Below are positions 10,523 to 18,635 of a DNA stretch of 64,000 nt, in pieces. Numbering within the stretch: the stretch's first letter is position 1; each line of letters starts with the position of its first letter. Under the pieces are notes generated by a model. The model saw nothing but the letters and a program-made list of their open reading frames with translations. It was not told the DNA's origin and ran no database searches. Position numbers and translations under genes: made by a program. Source of the DNA: Arthrobacter pascens (GTDB lineage: Bacteria > Actinomycetota > Actinomycetes > Actinomycetales > Micrococcaceae); assembly GCF_030815585.1 (NCBI RefSeq), contig NZ_JAUSWY010000001.1, positions 4,216,001-4,280,000 on the forward strand. Reading direction: 5' to 3'.

Positions 10523-11377
10523 GTGAAAGAGCAGGTATTTCCCACGCACGACGGCGGCCGGCTGGCAGTGTACAGCTACGGCACCGAGGATGCCCCGGGA
10601 GAGCGTCGTGTAGTGGTCATCGGCGGCGCGTTCCTGACCGCCCTGATCTACCGCCCGTTCTCAGTTGCGCTGGCCAATGGCCTGGGCGACGGCTGGGCGG
10701 TGGACGTCTACGACCGTCGTGGCCGGGGCAAGTCCAGCGAACAGCCGGCTGACTACTCAATGCGCACCGAAATCGCAGACGTCCGCACCGTCTTGGACGC
10801 CACCGGTGCCCGCAACATCCTGGGCCACAGCCTGGGCGGATCCGTGGCCCTGAATGCTGTGCAGGAGTTCGCGGGAACCGCCCACGAACCGGACAAGCTG
10901 GCTGTGTACGACGCCGCGGTGAACATCGACGGCAGCATCGACACTTCGTGGATGGACGATTTTGAAGAAGCGGTCAACGCCGGCAACGTGGGGCACGCCC
11001 TTGCCCGGCTCAAGAAGGGCATGCAGCCAGCGTCTGCGCTGTCCAAGATTCCGGAGCCTGTCCTGGCGGGGCTGATGGCATTGGTCTCGCGCACCAAGGT
11101 CAACAGGATGTTTCGGGAGCTGATGCCCAGCGGGGTGGGCGAACTAAGGGCCGCTTACGATGAAGCCGAGCATTTGCGGGACTTCGCGGTCCTGCCCGCC
11201 AACACACATTTCATGGTGGGCGGCAAGAGCCCCAGCTACTACAAGGTCACAGCCCAGCGGCTGCACGCGGCCGTCCCCGGAAGCACCTACGAGCTCTCCC
11301 CCAAGGGTTTCCACGGCTCCATTCCGGCCGCCGTCAAGGAACTGGTCACGGACATCTCGGAGTACTTCAAGGGCTGA
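10523..11377 (+). CDS. Alpha/beta hydrolase 2 of 3
   Basis: The 284-residue protein is a paralogue of hydrolases 1 and 3. It has the opening DGGRLAVYSYG, the YDRRGRGKSS segment near residues 63-72, nucleophile Ser103 in GHSLGG and a C-terminal His in KGFHGS. An acid residue near the end of strand 6-7 is likely but was not assigned. It lies 45 nt after hydrolase 1 and has its own -10 box, so it can be expressed independently. The substrate is unknown. Confidence 0.85.
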   Translation: MKEQVFPTHDGGRLAVYSYGTEDAPGERRVVVIGGAFLTALIYRPFSVALANGLGDGWAVDVYDRRGRGKSSEQPADYSMRTEIADVRTVLDATGARNILGHSLGGSVALNAVQEFAGTAHEPDKLAVYDAAVNIDGSIDTSWMDDFEEAVNAGNVGHALARLKKGMQPASALSKIPEPVLAGLMALVSRTKVNRMFRELMPSGVGELRAAYDEAEHLRDFAVLPANTHFMVGGKSPSYYKVTAQRLHAAVPGSTYELSPKGFHGSIPAAVKELVTDISEYFKG

Positions 11378-11427
11378 CCTTCAGCCAGAGTTAGCCATTC
11401 GTGCTGCCAGTACGCAGGTACCTCGGA

Positions 11428-11433
11428 TAGGCT
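11428..11433 (+). promoter_or_regulatory. -10 box, leaderless hydrolase 3
   Basis: TAGGCT lies exactly 6 nt before the ATG at 11440, the same geometry as for hydrolases 1 and 2. Confidence 0.65.
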
Positions 11434-11439
11434 CGGAAC

Positions 11440-12270
11440 ATGACGCGCGAGAACATCAGGACACCCGACGGCGGCACGCTGGAGCTTTTCTCCACGGGCT
11501 CCGAGCTGGCCTCGGCCGGCTCCGGCGTGGTGGTTGTGCCGCCCTCCATGGTTACCGCGGCTGACTACACCAAGTTTGCGCAGAAACTCAGTGCAGCCCT
11601 GGGCCGCCCTGTCCACACGTTCAACCGGCGCGGCCGGGGCTCCTCGTCCCCGCAGCCGGAGGACTACACGCTGGATGTGGACATCCGGGACCTCGACGCT
11701 GTCATGAAGTACACCTCCAGCACGGATGTCTTCGGGCACAGCTTCGGTGGTGCCATTGCCCTGCACGCAGCCCGCACCCTGCCAGTGGAACGGCTCGCCG
11801 TCTACGATCCCGCGGTGTCCGTAAACCACAGCGTCAAGGCTGACTGGACCGCAGAATATGAGCGCGCCACCGCGGCCGGGGACGATGACCGCGCCCTCGC
11901 CGTCATGACCAAAGGACTGGAGGCTGGCGCCTTCTCGCGGATGCCGCTGTCCATGCTCACCATCGCCAACAAGCTCACCGCCGGCACGCCCGTCGGCAGG
12001 CAGATGCGCGAACTCATGCGCACCGGCGTGCGGGAAATCAAGGCGATCATCGCCGCAGACATGCCCGCCGAGCCGTTCCTGGAACTGCCGCTGGAAACCC
12101 TGATCATTGTGGGCGAGAAGAGCCCGGCATATTTTGGCGTTGCCTGCGGCCAGATCCACGACGTCCTGTCAGGATCCAGCTACACCATCCTGCCGGGGAT
12201 GGGCCACGACGGCGTCCTCCGCGCGCCGGACAAGCTCATAACCGAGCTTAGGGACTTCTACGCCGGCTAG
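11440..12270 (+). CDS. Alpha/beta hydrolase 3 of 3
   Basis: The 276-residue protein shows the same layout as its two neighbours: DGGTLELFSTG at the start, FNRRGRGSSSP near residues 61-71, nucleophile Ser101 in GHSFGG and a C-terminal His in GMGHDG. It lacks the insert of copy 1. The usual HG oxyanion motif is replaced by VVVPPSM near 31-37, so its oxyanion geometry may differ from the classical form. It is cytoplasmic with unknown substrate. It is followed by the convergent exporter gene 12339. Confidence 0.85.
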   Translation: MTRENIRTPDGGTLELFSTGSELASAGSGVVVVPPSMVTAADYTKFAQKLSAALGRPVHTFNRRGRGSSSPQPEDYTLDVDIRDLDAVMKYTSSTDVFGHSFGGAIALHAARTLPVERLAVYDPAVSVNHSVKADWTAEYERATAAGDDDRALAVMTKGLEAGAFSRMPLSMLTIANKLTAGTPVGRQMRELMRTGVREIKAIIAADMPAEPFLELPLETLIIVGEKSPAYFGVACGQIHDVLSGSSYTILPGMGHDGVLRAPDKLITELRDFYAG

Positions 12271-12338
12271 CCCCCAACTGACTGGCAAAAAACGCTGTCA
12301 AACGCGGTTTTGAGTGCGTTAACTGCGAGTCACTTGGG

Positions 12339-13805
12339 TTAGTGGCCTGGAGCTGCGCCTTGCGTCTTGCGCATCATCGCGGAAAGCACGACGGCGGCAA
12401 GGGCTATTACGGTAGCCGTCAGGAATGCGGCACTCATCCCGGCAACCAGGCCAGACGCCGCAGTTACCACGGCGAAGATAGAGACGAGCAGGGCCGTGCC
12501 GGCAGCACCGGCAACCTGCTGCGTGGTGCTCATGATGGCCGAACCATGCGAGTAGAGGTGCGGCGGCAGCGGGTTCAGGCCGGTGGTGAACGCTGGCGTG
12601 AACAGCAGCGCCAGGCCAAAACTCAGCCCGACGTGAAGGGTGACGATCCACCAGACGGGAGTGCCGGCGTCGAGCATTGAGAACTGCCACAGCGCCAGCA
12701 CCATCAGGACCGAACCGGACACGGTGAGCGGCAGCGGGCCCACCTTGTCGAAGATCCGTCCGATGACCGGGCCCAGCAGGCCCATGGCCAGGCCGCCCGG
12801 AAGCAGCGCGAGCCCTGTCTCAAGGGAACCGAGGCCGCGGATCTCCTGCAGGTAGAGCGGAAGCAGGATAACGCCGCCGAAGAGCGCCATCATTGCCACC
12901 ACCATCAGCAGCACGGAGACCGTGAACATGCGGAAGTTGAACGCGCGGAGGTCCAGCAGCGGGGCTTCGGCTTTCTGCAGCCGGAGCTGGCGGAGCACAA
13001 ACACCGCCAGGCTGGCGATGCCGATGACCAGCGCGGCGATGGCCGCTGTGCTGGGTCCGGCCTGGCCGCCGTGCCCGCCGCCGATCTGGCTGAGGCCGTA
13101 CACCAGTCCGCCGAAGGCCGGGATGGTGAGGGCGACGGAGAGGAAGTCGAGCTTGGTCTTCTCTGTTTCGCCAACGTTGGTCAGGTACTTGGCCCCGATG
13201 GCGAAGGCCGCGAGGGCCACAGGCAAGACAAACACAAACATAAAGCGCCAGGTGAAGTGTTCAAGGATCAGCCCTGAAACCGTAGGTCCCATCGCGGGAG
13301 CCACCGAGATGGCGATGCTCACGTTGCCCATTACGGCCCCGCGCTTGGCCAAGGGAACCAGGGTGAGGATGGTGGTCATCAGCAGCGGAAGCATGATGGC
13401 CGTGCCGCCGGCTTGAATGATCCGCGCCAGCAGCAGGATTTCAAACCCAGGAGCCGCAGCGGCAAGAGCGGTGCCGCCCGCGAATAGTCCCATGGCAAGC
13501 ATAAAAACCGCCCGGGTGGACAGGCTCTGCAGGATGAAGCCGGTGGTAGGGATGACCACGGCCATGGTGAGCATAAAGCCGGTGGAGAGCCACTGCACGG
13601 TGGGCGCGTCCACCCGGAGGTCCACCATGAGCCGCTGCAGGGCGACGTTCATGATGGTCTCGTTGAGGATCACCACAAAAGTTGCCACCAGCAGCGTGGC
13701 GATGATGGTCACCGATTCGCGGGACATCTTCTCCGGCGCGGTCAGCTTCCCTTCGGCAGCCTGCACGGGTTCACCGTGTGCGTTCGGAGATAGTTCTGTA
13801 GACAT
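12339..13805 (-). CDS. DHA2-family multidrug exporter (MFS, 14 helices)
   Basis: The 488-residue protein is an EmrB/QacA-type proton-coupled drug exporter with about 14 membrane segments. Motif D-like LNETIMNVALQRL lies in helix 1 (residues 46-58) and the motif C-type region SIAISVAPAMGPTVSG in helix 5 (about 163-178). The ATG at 13805 has GGGGG a few nt upstream. No TetR or MarR regulator lies next to it. Substrates cannot be predicted beyond hydrophobic or cationic drugs. Confidence 0.9.
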   Translation of the reverse strand: MSTELSPNAHGEPVQAAEGKLTAPEKMSRESVTIIATLLVATFVVILNETIMNVALQRLMVDLRVDAPTVQWLSTGFMLTMAVVIPTTGFILQSLSTRAVFMLAMGLFAGGTALAAAAPGFEILLLARIIQAGGTAIMLPLLMTTILTLVPLAKRGAVMGNVSIAISVAPAMGPTVSGLILEHFTWRFMFVFVLPVALAAFAIGAKYLTNVGETEKTKLDFLSVALTIPAFGGLVYGLSQIGGGHGGQAGPSTAAIAALVIGIASLAVFVLRQLRLQKAEAPLLDLRAFNFRMFTVSVLLMVVAMMALFGGVILLPLYLQEIRGLGSLETGLALLPGGLAMGLLGPVIGRIFDKVGPLPLTVSGSVLMVLALWQFSMLDAGTPVWWIVTLHVGLSFGLALLFTPAFTTGLNPLPPHLYSHGSAIMSTTQQVAGAAGTALLVSIFAVVTAASGLVAGMSAAFLTATVIALAAVVLSAMMRKTQGAAPGH

Positions 13806-13932
13806 GGATGTTCCCCCGGGGAGTTTTGAGATAGGTGGTGCGCGAGCGATGTCGCTGCAGATTCCAACACTCTACCCGTTGGAGTAATTCCTCCGCACTG
13901 GTTTTTTCTTAACCCTGGGGGAACAAATATGC

Positions 13933-14499
13933 CTAGGCGGTCTGGCCGGCGTGCTGGCCTTCCGAGATCTCCTCAACGAGTTTGCTGTTGAAGGCGGTGA
14001 GGTCCTTCGGGCTGCGGCTGGTCACCAGGCCTTGGTCCACCACCACCTCCTGGTCGCTCCAGTTGGCACCTGCGTTCTTCAGGTCGGTCTGGAGCGTGTG
14101 ATAGGAGGTCACGTTGCGCCCACGGATGACGCCGGCGTCGATCAGCAGCCACGGCCCGTGGCAGATGGATGCCACCGGCTTGTGCTGTTCGAAGAAACTG
14201 CGCGTGAAGTTCTGGGCGTCCTTGTCCACTCGGAGGTGGTCCGCGTTCACCACGCCGCCCGGGAGCACCAGGGCATCGAAGTCGGAAGCATCGGCTTCCG
14301 CTACGGTGAGGTCCACGTTGAACGCGTCGCCCTTTTCCGTGCCGTTGTAGCCTTGCACGCGTCCGCCGGCCGGTGCCACCAGGGTGGGCTCGCCGCCTGC
14401 TTCTTTCACGGCCTGCCATGGACTGGTGAGCTCGACCTGCTCCACGCCGTCGGTCAGCAGGAATGCGACCTTCTTGCCTGCGATGTTGTGATCTGACAT
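13933..14499 (-). CDS. PfpI/DJ-1 family protein (type 1 glutamine amidotransferase-like)
   Basis: The 188-residue protein belongs to the PfpI/YhbO group of the DJ-1 superfamily, associated with stress resistance and repair of glycated proteins and nucleotides. The nucleophile elbow SICHGPW (Cys near residue 111) and the LPGG motif near 75-78 are clear; a Glu near residue 18 (GVEQVELTSPW) can activate the Cys. I chose the ATG at 14499 because it has AGGAGGA 5 nt upstream, although the frame is open to 14799. Confidence 0.92.
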   Translation of the reverse strand: MSDHNIAGKKVAFLLTDGVEQVELTSPWQAVKEAGGEPTLVAPAGGRVQGYNGTEKGDAFNVDLTVAEADASDFDALVLPGGVVNADHLRVDKDAQNFTRSFFEQHKPVASICHGPWLLIDAGVIRGRNVTSYHTLQTDLKNAGANWSDQEVVVDQGLVTSRSPKDLTAFNSKLVEEISEGQHAGQTA

Positions 14500-14982
14500 T
14501 GTTCCTCCTCGTTTGAGTCGTTTGAGGTGGGGCCCGGCGCGCTTTTGGCACGCGTGCGTGCCCGCTTGGAGAGTTGTTTGCCTGACAGCATCCAGCCTAG
14601 GAAAGCTGAAAGTCATAAGCAAGCTGACTAACTGGTTTGCCGTCGTGCGCACTCCTCGACGAGCACGGGCTCCTGTCAGGGTCCCGCCACTCCCCGTGAA
14701 CTCGGCGGTCTTTTGCGCCGTGGCGCTGGATACTGCTGTGCGTGATCTAGGTGGCTGTAGTCGAACGCTCACCCGGTGAACCGACACCTGAGGGCCCACG
14801 CCCGAGGCGTGAGCGGATGCTTGAGGGCCTGCGCCAGACCCTGGAAGGGCCGTGTCCTTGGCCGGGCTCGCCGAGGTCGTCCGGGTGAAAGCGAAGGTCG
14901 CTGCGCTGGCGACTCGGTTGGTCGCAGGTTATCCACATAAGCCATCTGCTGCGCCGTTATTGTCGGAGGCTGCTGGGATGCT
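14500..14982. other. Intergenic region, no gene seen
   Basis: About 480 nt between pfpI and the DUF222 gene. I see no ORF with a credible start, no tRNA and no strong terminator. The pfpI promoter should lie at the left end. Confidence 0.4.
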
Positions 14983-15279
14983 GTGGGTATGGAAAACACG
15001 GCAGCAGTAGAGGTGCAGGAGGCCATCGAGGCTTCCGTTGCTGCTGTGGGTGTGCTTGTGCGCCGGAAGGGGCCCGGGGGCGGGTCTGGTGTTGATCTAC
15101 TGCGGCAACAGGCTGATGACTGGCTGGAGGTCCTGGCGGAGGGTGCCCGACTGCAGGCAAAGTCGGCAGCCCTGATGGTGCACGCCGCAGCCGGGTTCGC
15201 CGACACCACACGGGCCATGGCAGCGCCGGAGGCGTTGCCGCAGGAGCGCACCGCGCAGGAGATGGCCATCGTCGCCGAG

Positions 15280-15286
15280 GAGGTCG
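15280..15286. repeat. Target-site duplication, left copy
   Basis: GAGGTCG here matches 16763-16769, on the other side of the element. Confidence 0.75.
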
Positions 15287-15290
15287 AGCC

Positions 15291-15315
15291 TGTCAAGTTA
15301 TTTGTGTAAGAGAGG
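15291..15315. repeat. IS left terminal inverted repeat
   Basis: It pairs with 16731-16754, sharing TGTCA, TT, TTT, GTGTA and GAG blocks with one gap. Confidence 0.75.
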
Positions 15316-15322
15316 TGGAGCC

Positions 15323-16699
15323 TCATCGGTTTAGGTAGGGTCCGAGTCTGTCGGGATAGTTCAGAACGAGGACGCCAAGGGCTTCGCTCCATCCTTGCGT
15401 GAAGGTTCCCTCTATGAGTTTGTTGACCGTCTTGGCACGGTTCTCCCGGGCTCGGCCCTCAAGTTTGGCCCGGTCGCTGGCGCGTTTGTCCTCGATGTTG
15501 CAGATCGCCAGCCAGAGCAGTTTCACGGCGGCCTGGTCGTTGGGGAAATGCCCGCGGTTCTTGATGATCTTGCGCAGCTGGTAGTTCAGCGACTCAATCG
15601 CGTTGGTGGTGTAGATGATCCGACGCACCGGCGGCGGGAACGCCAGGAAGGGGGTGAATTTCTCCCAACCGTTCCGCCAGGTTCGTACAGTCGCGGGATA
15701 CTTCCGTCCCAGATCGGAGGCCTCGAACGCGTCGAGTGCCTCCTGCGCTGCATCGGCCGTCGGGGCGGTGTAAACCGGCCGCAGGGCGGAGGCGACCTTC
15801 TTCCGGTCCTGGTAGCCGATGAAACGCATCGAGGCACGGATCAAGTGAACGACACAGGTCTGGACGGTCGCGGCCGGCCACGTCGCGCCGATCGCCTCAG
15901 GGAAGCCAGTAAGCCCGTCGCAGCAGACGATCAGGACGTCCTTCACACCGCGGTTGGCGAGTTCCGCGCAGACCCCTGCCCAGAACTTCGCGCCCTCGGT
16001 GGCTTCGACCCAGATCCCCAGAACGTGCTTGATGCCGTCCATGTCCACGCCCACGGCAATGTGCGCGGCACGGTTCTGCACCTGGTGTCCGTCGCGGACC
16101 TTGATAATGATCGCGTCCAGATACAGGATCGGATAAAGCGGCTCCAAGGGTCGCTTCTGCCATTCGAGGACCTCGTCCAGGACCTCGTCGGTGATCTTGG
16201 AAATCGTCTCGTGGGACAGCTCCGTGCCGAGCGTGGATTCCAGATGGTGGGCGATGTCCCGGACTGTCATCCCGCCGGCGTAGAGGCTGATAATCATGTC
16301 ATCCAGACCACCCGTCCGGCGGGCACCCTTCGGCACCAGATGCGGGGTGAAGGACCCTTCGCGGTCCCGAGGCACGGCCAGATCCACGTCCCCGGCAGAG
16401 GTTCCAAGTGTCTTCGGATACGACCCGTTGCGGGAGTTGGGCAGGAAACGCCCGATCGGATCGCCCTTGTCATAGCCCAGATGCCCGGAGAGCTCGGCCT
16501 GCAGCCCGCGTTCCAGCGAGGCCTTGATCAGCTGCTGAATGAAACCGTCTTTGCCGTCGAGTTCCAACTGCCCGGAATCGATCTGGTTCATCAGCTCATC
16601 GAACGCACCCGAAGCCTTCAACGCATCCATGCTGCCAGCCGCCGCGGCCTTGCGGGCCAACTGCTCTACCAGCTCTTCACGCGGTTTCGTCATAGCCAC
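15323..16699 (-). CDS. IS256-family transposase
   Basis: The 458-residue protein is a full-length mutator-type (Transposase_mut) DDE transposase. The catalytic triad is visible: Asp195 in LYLDAI, Asp261 in CCDGLTGFPEAI and Glu369 in TNAIESLN. The CVVHLIR motif near residues 282-288 is also typical. No frameshift or stop is seen, so the element may still be active. The ATG at 16699 is preceded by only moderate ribosome-binding sequence, and MAMTKP offers a second start two codons later. Confidence 0.95.
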   Translation of the reverse strand: MAMTKPREELVEQLARKAAAAGSMDALKASGAFDELMNQIDSGQLELDGKDGFIQQLIKASLERGLQAELSGHLGYDKGDPIGRFLPNSRNGSYPKTLGTSAGDVDLAVPRDREGSFTPHLVPKGARRTGGLDDMIISLYAGGMTVRDIAHHLESTLGTELSHETISKITDEVLDEVLEWQKRPLEPLYPILYLDAIIIKVRDGHQVQNRAAHIAVGVDMDGIKHVLGIWVEATEGAKFWAGVCAELANRGVKDVLIVCCDGLTGFPEAIGATWPAATVQTCVVHLIRASMRFIGYQDRKKVASALRPVYTAPTADAAQEALDAFEASDLGRKYPATVRTWRNGWEKFTPFLAFPPPVRRIIYTTNAIESLNYQLRKIIKNRGHFPNDQAAVKLLWLAICNIEDKRASDRAKLEGRARENRAKTVNKLIEGTFTQGWSEALGVLVLNYPDRLGPYLNR

Positions 16700-16730
16700 A
16701 ATGATTCTCCAATCATCCAGCGACTACAGC

Positions 16731-16754
16731 CCTCCTACACAAAACAATCTGACA
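16731..16754. repeat. IS right terminal inverted repeat
   Basis: Counterpart of 15291-15315; it ends at TGACA, followed by eight C and the target duplication. Confidence 0.75.
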
Positions 16755-16762
16755 CCCCCCCC

Positions 16763-16769
16763 GAGGTCG
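16763..16769. repeat. Target-site duplication, right copy
   Basis: GAGGTCG, the same as at 15280-15286. Confidence 0.75.
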
Positions 16770-17350
16770 CCTGCGTTATGACCGTCAGCGAACGCACCGC
16801 GGGGGCACTCCTGGCCGAAGCCCACGAACTGACAGCCTCGCTGCCCCTGACTCTCGCCGCGTTGCAGGCAGGGTCGATTTCGTGGCAGCACGCCCGGGCA
16901 ATGGTGGATGAAACGAGCACCCTCGACCCGCCGGCGCCCAGGCGCTGGAAGCCCACTTCCTGGACCCCGACGCCCCTAACGCCGCCCGCGGCGGCCCCGC
17001 AGGAGAACTCGTCCCGTCCCGGTTCCGGCACAAGGCCAGGACCTGGCGGGAACGCCACCACCCGGACAGCATCGAAACCCGCCACACCAAAAGCGCCCAG
17101 GACCGGAGGCTCGAGTACGCCCCGGACCGCGACGGCATGGCCTGGCTCAGCGCCTACCTGCCCGCCGACCAGGCAGCCGGCATCTGGAACCCGGGCCACC
17201 GCCGCCGCACGAGCGTTGCAGGGACCCACCGAGCCGCGGACCCTCACCCAGCTCCGCGCCGACACCGCCGCGACCTGGCTCCTCCGCGCCGGCGGCGAAT
17301 CCGCTTCCGGCCTAAGCACGGCTCACCCAACGGCGGAGAACAGCACCATT

Positions 17351-17389
17351 GGCGGGGTCGGTACTGGCGGGGTCGGCACTGGCGGGGTG
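17351..17389 (+). repeat. 15-bp tandem repeat within DUF222 gene
   Basis: GGCGGGGTCGGTACT (17351-17365), one near-identical copy (17366-17380) and a partial third copy encode a Gly-Gly-Val-Gly-Thr linker between DUF222 and HNH parts. Copy number could vary by slippage. Confidence 0.8.
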
Positions 17390-18172
17390 CCGTCACCGGC
17401 CGCGCAGGTCCTCATAACGGTTCCGGTGTTCTCGCTGCTGGGCCTCACCGACGAACCGGCAGTGCTGGACGGCTACGGACCCATCCCGGCAACCATGGCC
17501 TGCCGGCTGATCGCCGACGGCGCCGATTCCTTCCACCGGGTCCTGACCGACCCCCGCACCGGAGCCCCGTTGGAGATCGGACGGACCAGCTACCGGGTAC
17601 CGAAGGCGATGCGCCAATGGCTGCGCCTGCGCGACGGCAAATGCCCGTTCCCCGGCTGCAGCAACCACTCCCTCGACAACGAAGCAGACCACCTCCTCGC
17701 CTGGAACGACGGCGGAACCACCGGCATCACCAACCTCGGCCAACCCTGCCGCAAGCATCACCGCCTGAAACACACAACAAGCTGGACACCCACCGGAGCC
17801 GGACCCAACGAACCACCCGGCTGGACCTCCCCCACCGGACGCCACTACCAAAGCGAACAACAAGACTGGGAACCCACACCCTGGCCTGAGGCACTCGAGG
17901 ACCTGCAACTCGACGCTGCTCTAGAGCCGGGCTTGGAGTCGGACGCGCCCGAAGATCTCCTGCCGGATGAGGCCTGGCCGCTGGAGTCCCTCGAAGATCC
18001 CTGCCGGACTGGCATGTGTGGCAGTCAGCCTAGATCCGAGGGTGGTCCGGCAAGTGCGCCCGGCAGCGTAACTGTGCGCGTCCCGGGACTGCATGCTCCC
18101 AGGACGTCCACGCGATGCGGTGTTTCGGTGTAACCCGGAACAAGGGATTGCCGCCGCGATTCAGTGCGGACG

Positions 18173-18210
18173 AACATTTGAGGCCCGGACGGATCCGGGC
18201 CTCAAATGTT
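18173..18210. terminator. Perfect 17-bp hairpin
   Basis: Arms 18173-18189 and 18194-18210 are perfectly complementary with a CGGA loop. It follows the DUF222 stop by 40 nt and also ends the convergent small ORF at 18282, so it can terminate both. Confidence 0.85.
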
Positions 18211-18281
18211 GGTTCGGGCACGCATGCTGGGCGGCACCATGCAAATGGCTCACCGCAAAATGACTCAGCCTGCCTGATCGC

Positions 18282-18428
18282 TCAGGCGAAGACGAGCTGT
18301 TCTCCTGGCTGGCAGACGAAGAAGCTGGGCTGTTCTACCGGCGCAAACGGGATGATCAGCCACTGGTTCCCGTAGTACTCGACGTACGAGTCCGCCGGGC
18401 AACGGGAGTATGCTTCTTCGCGGGTCAT
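18282..18428 (-). CDS. 48-residue small protein, unknown
   Basis: The ORF encodes 48 residues starting MTREEAYSRC and rich in aromatic residues (YVEYYGNQWLIIPF in the middle, PSFFVC later), with two Cys. AAAGG lies 7 nt before the ATG. It reads away from two LacI-type operators (18477-18513) and stops shortly before a perfect hairpin, so it has a promoter region, a ribosome binding site and a terminator. No signal peptide or membrane segment is evident and I recognise no family. It may be co-regulated with the GH15 gene on the other side of the operators. Confidence 0.6.
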   Translation of the reverse strand: MTREEAYSRCPADSYVEYYGNQWLIIPFAPVEQPSFFVCQPGEQLVFA

Positions 18429-18476
18429 TCGCTGCCTTTCTTGATTTTCGGAGATGGGTTGAAGGGGACTTGAATT

Positions 18477-18488
18477 GTTAGCGCTAAC
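18477..18488. promoter_or_regulatory. LacI-type operator 1
   Basis: GTTAGCGCTAAC is a perfect 12-bp palindrome with the central CG typical of LacI/GalR operators. Its centre is 24 bp from operator 2. Confidence 0.75.
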
Positions 18489-18499
18489 GCTGATTTAAG

Positions 18500-18513
18500 T
18501 GTGAGCGCTAACA
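18500..18513. promoter_or_regulatory. LacI-type operator 2
   Basis: TGTGAGCGCTAACA shares the core AGCGCT and the TAACA half of operator 1. No LacI gene adjoins; the one at 31910 has a different operator type. Confidence 0.75.
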
Positions 18514-18635
18514 CAAGAGCCGTCAAGAGGTCAGGCAGAAAAAATTCGGCACGGTCCGCGACCCGGTCTCACGCCGGGCCTTGGAGGATGCATCAGCCCC
18601 TGCCTTTGAGCAGGCTGTTGTGCTTAGGTAGAAGC

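Larger units (their letters stand above)
15287..16762. mobile_element. IS256-family insertion sequence
   Basis: The ~1.48-kb element carries one transposase gene on the minus strand. Imperfect inverted ends lie at 15291-15315 (TGTCAAGTTATTTGTGTAAG...) and 16731-16754 (reverse complement TGTCAGATTGTTTTGTGTAG...). Exact outer limits are inferred from the 7-bp duplication GAGGTCG; the few bases outside the TGTCA ends (AGCC left, a run of C right) are not symmetrical, so limits may be off by some bases. Confidence 0.85.
14989..18133 (+). pseudogene. DUF222 / HNH endonuclease (13E12-repeat family), IS-interrupted and frameshifted
   Basis: The N-terminus (14989-15286) and C-terminus (16763-18133) form one DUF222 plus HNH-nuclease protein; the HNH core is CPFPGCSN...EADHLLAWNDGG...CRKHH near 17642-17765. 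An IS256-type element splits it after the GAG-GTC codons; removing it with one target copy restores AEEVACVMTV in frame. Two more lesions remain: one C missing near 16928 and one C extra near 17191, so ~260 nt between them read in the wrong frame although the correct frame there still encodes an intact domain (for example DPDAPNAARGG and YLPADQAAGIW). The start could also be the GTG at 14983. DUF222/HNH genes are often multicopy in these genomes. Confidence 0.88.

Noticed and set aside
17340..17395. Short tandem repeat as a sign of a separate gene
   Set aside because: It is a Gly-Val-Gly-Thr linker in frame with the DUF222/HNH protein.
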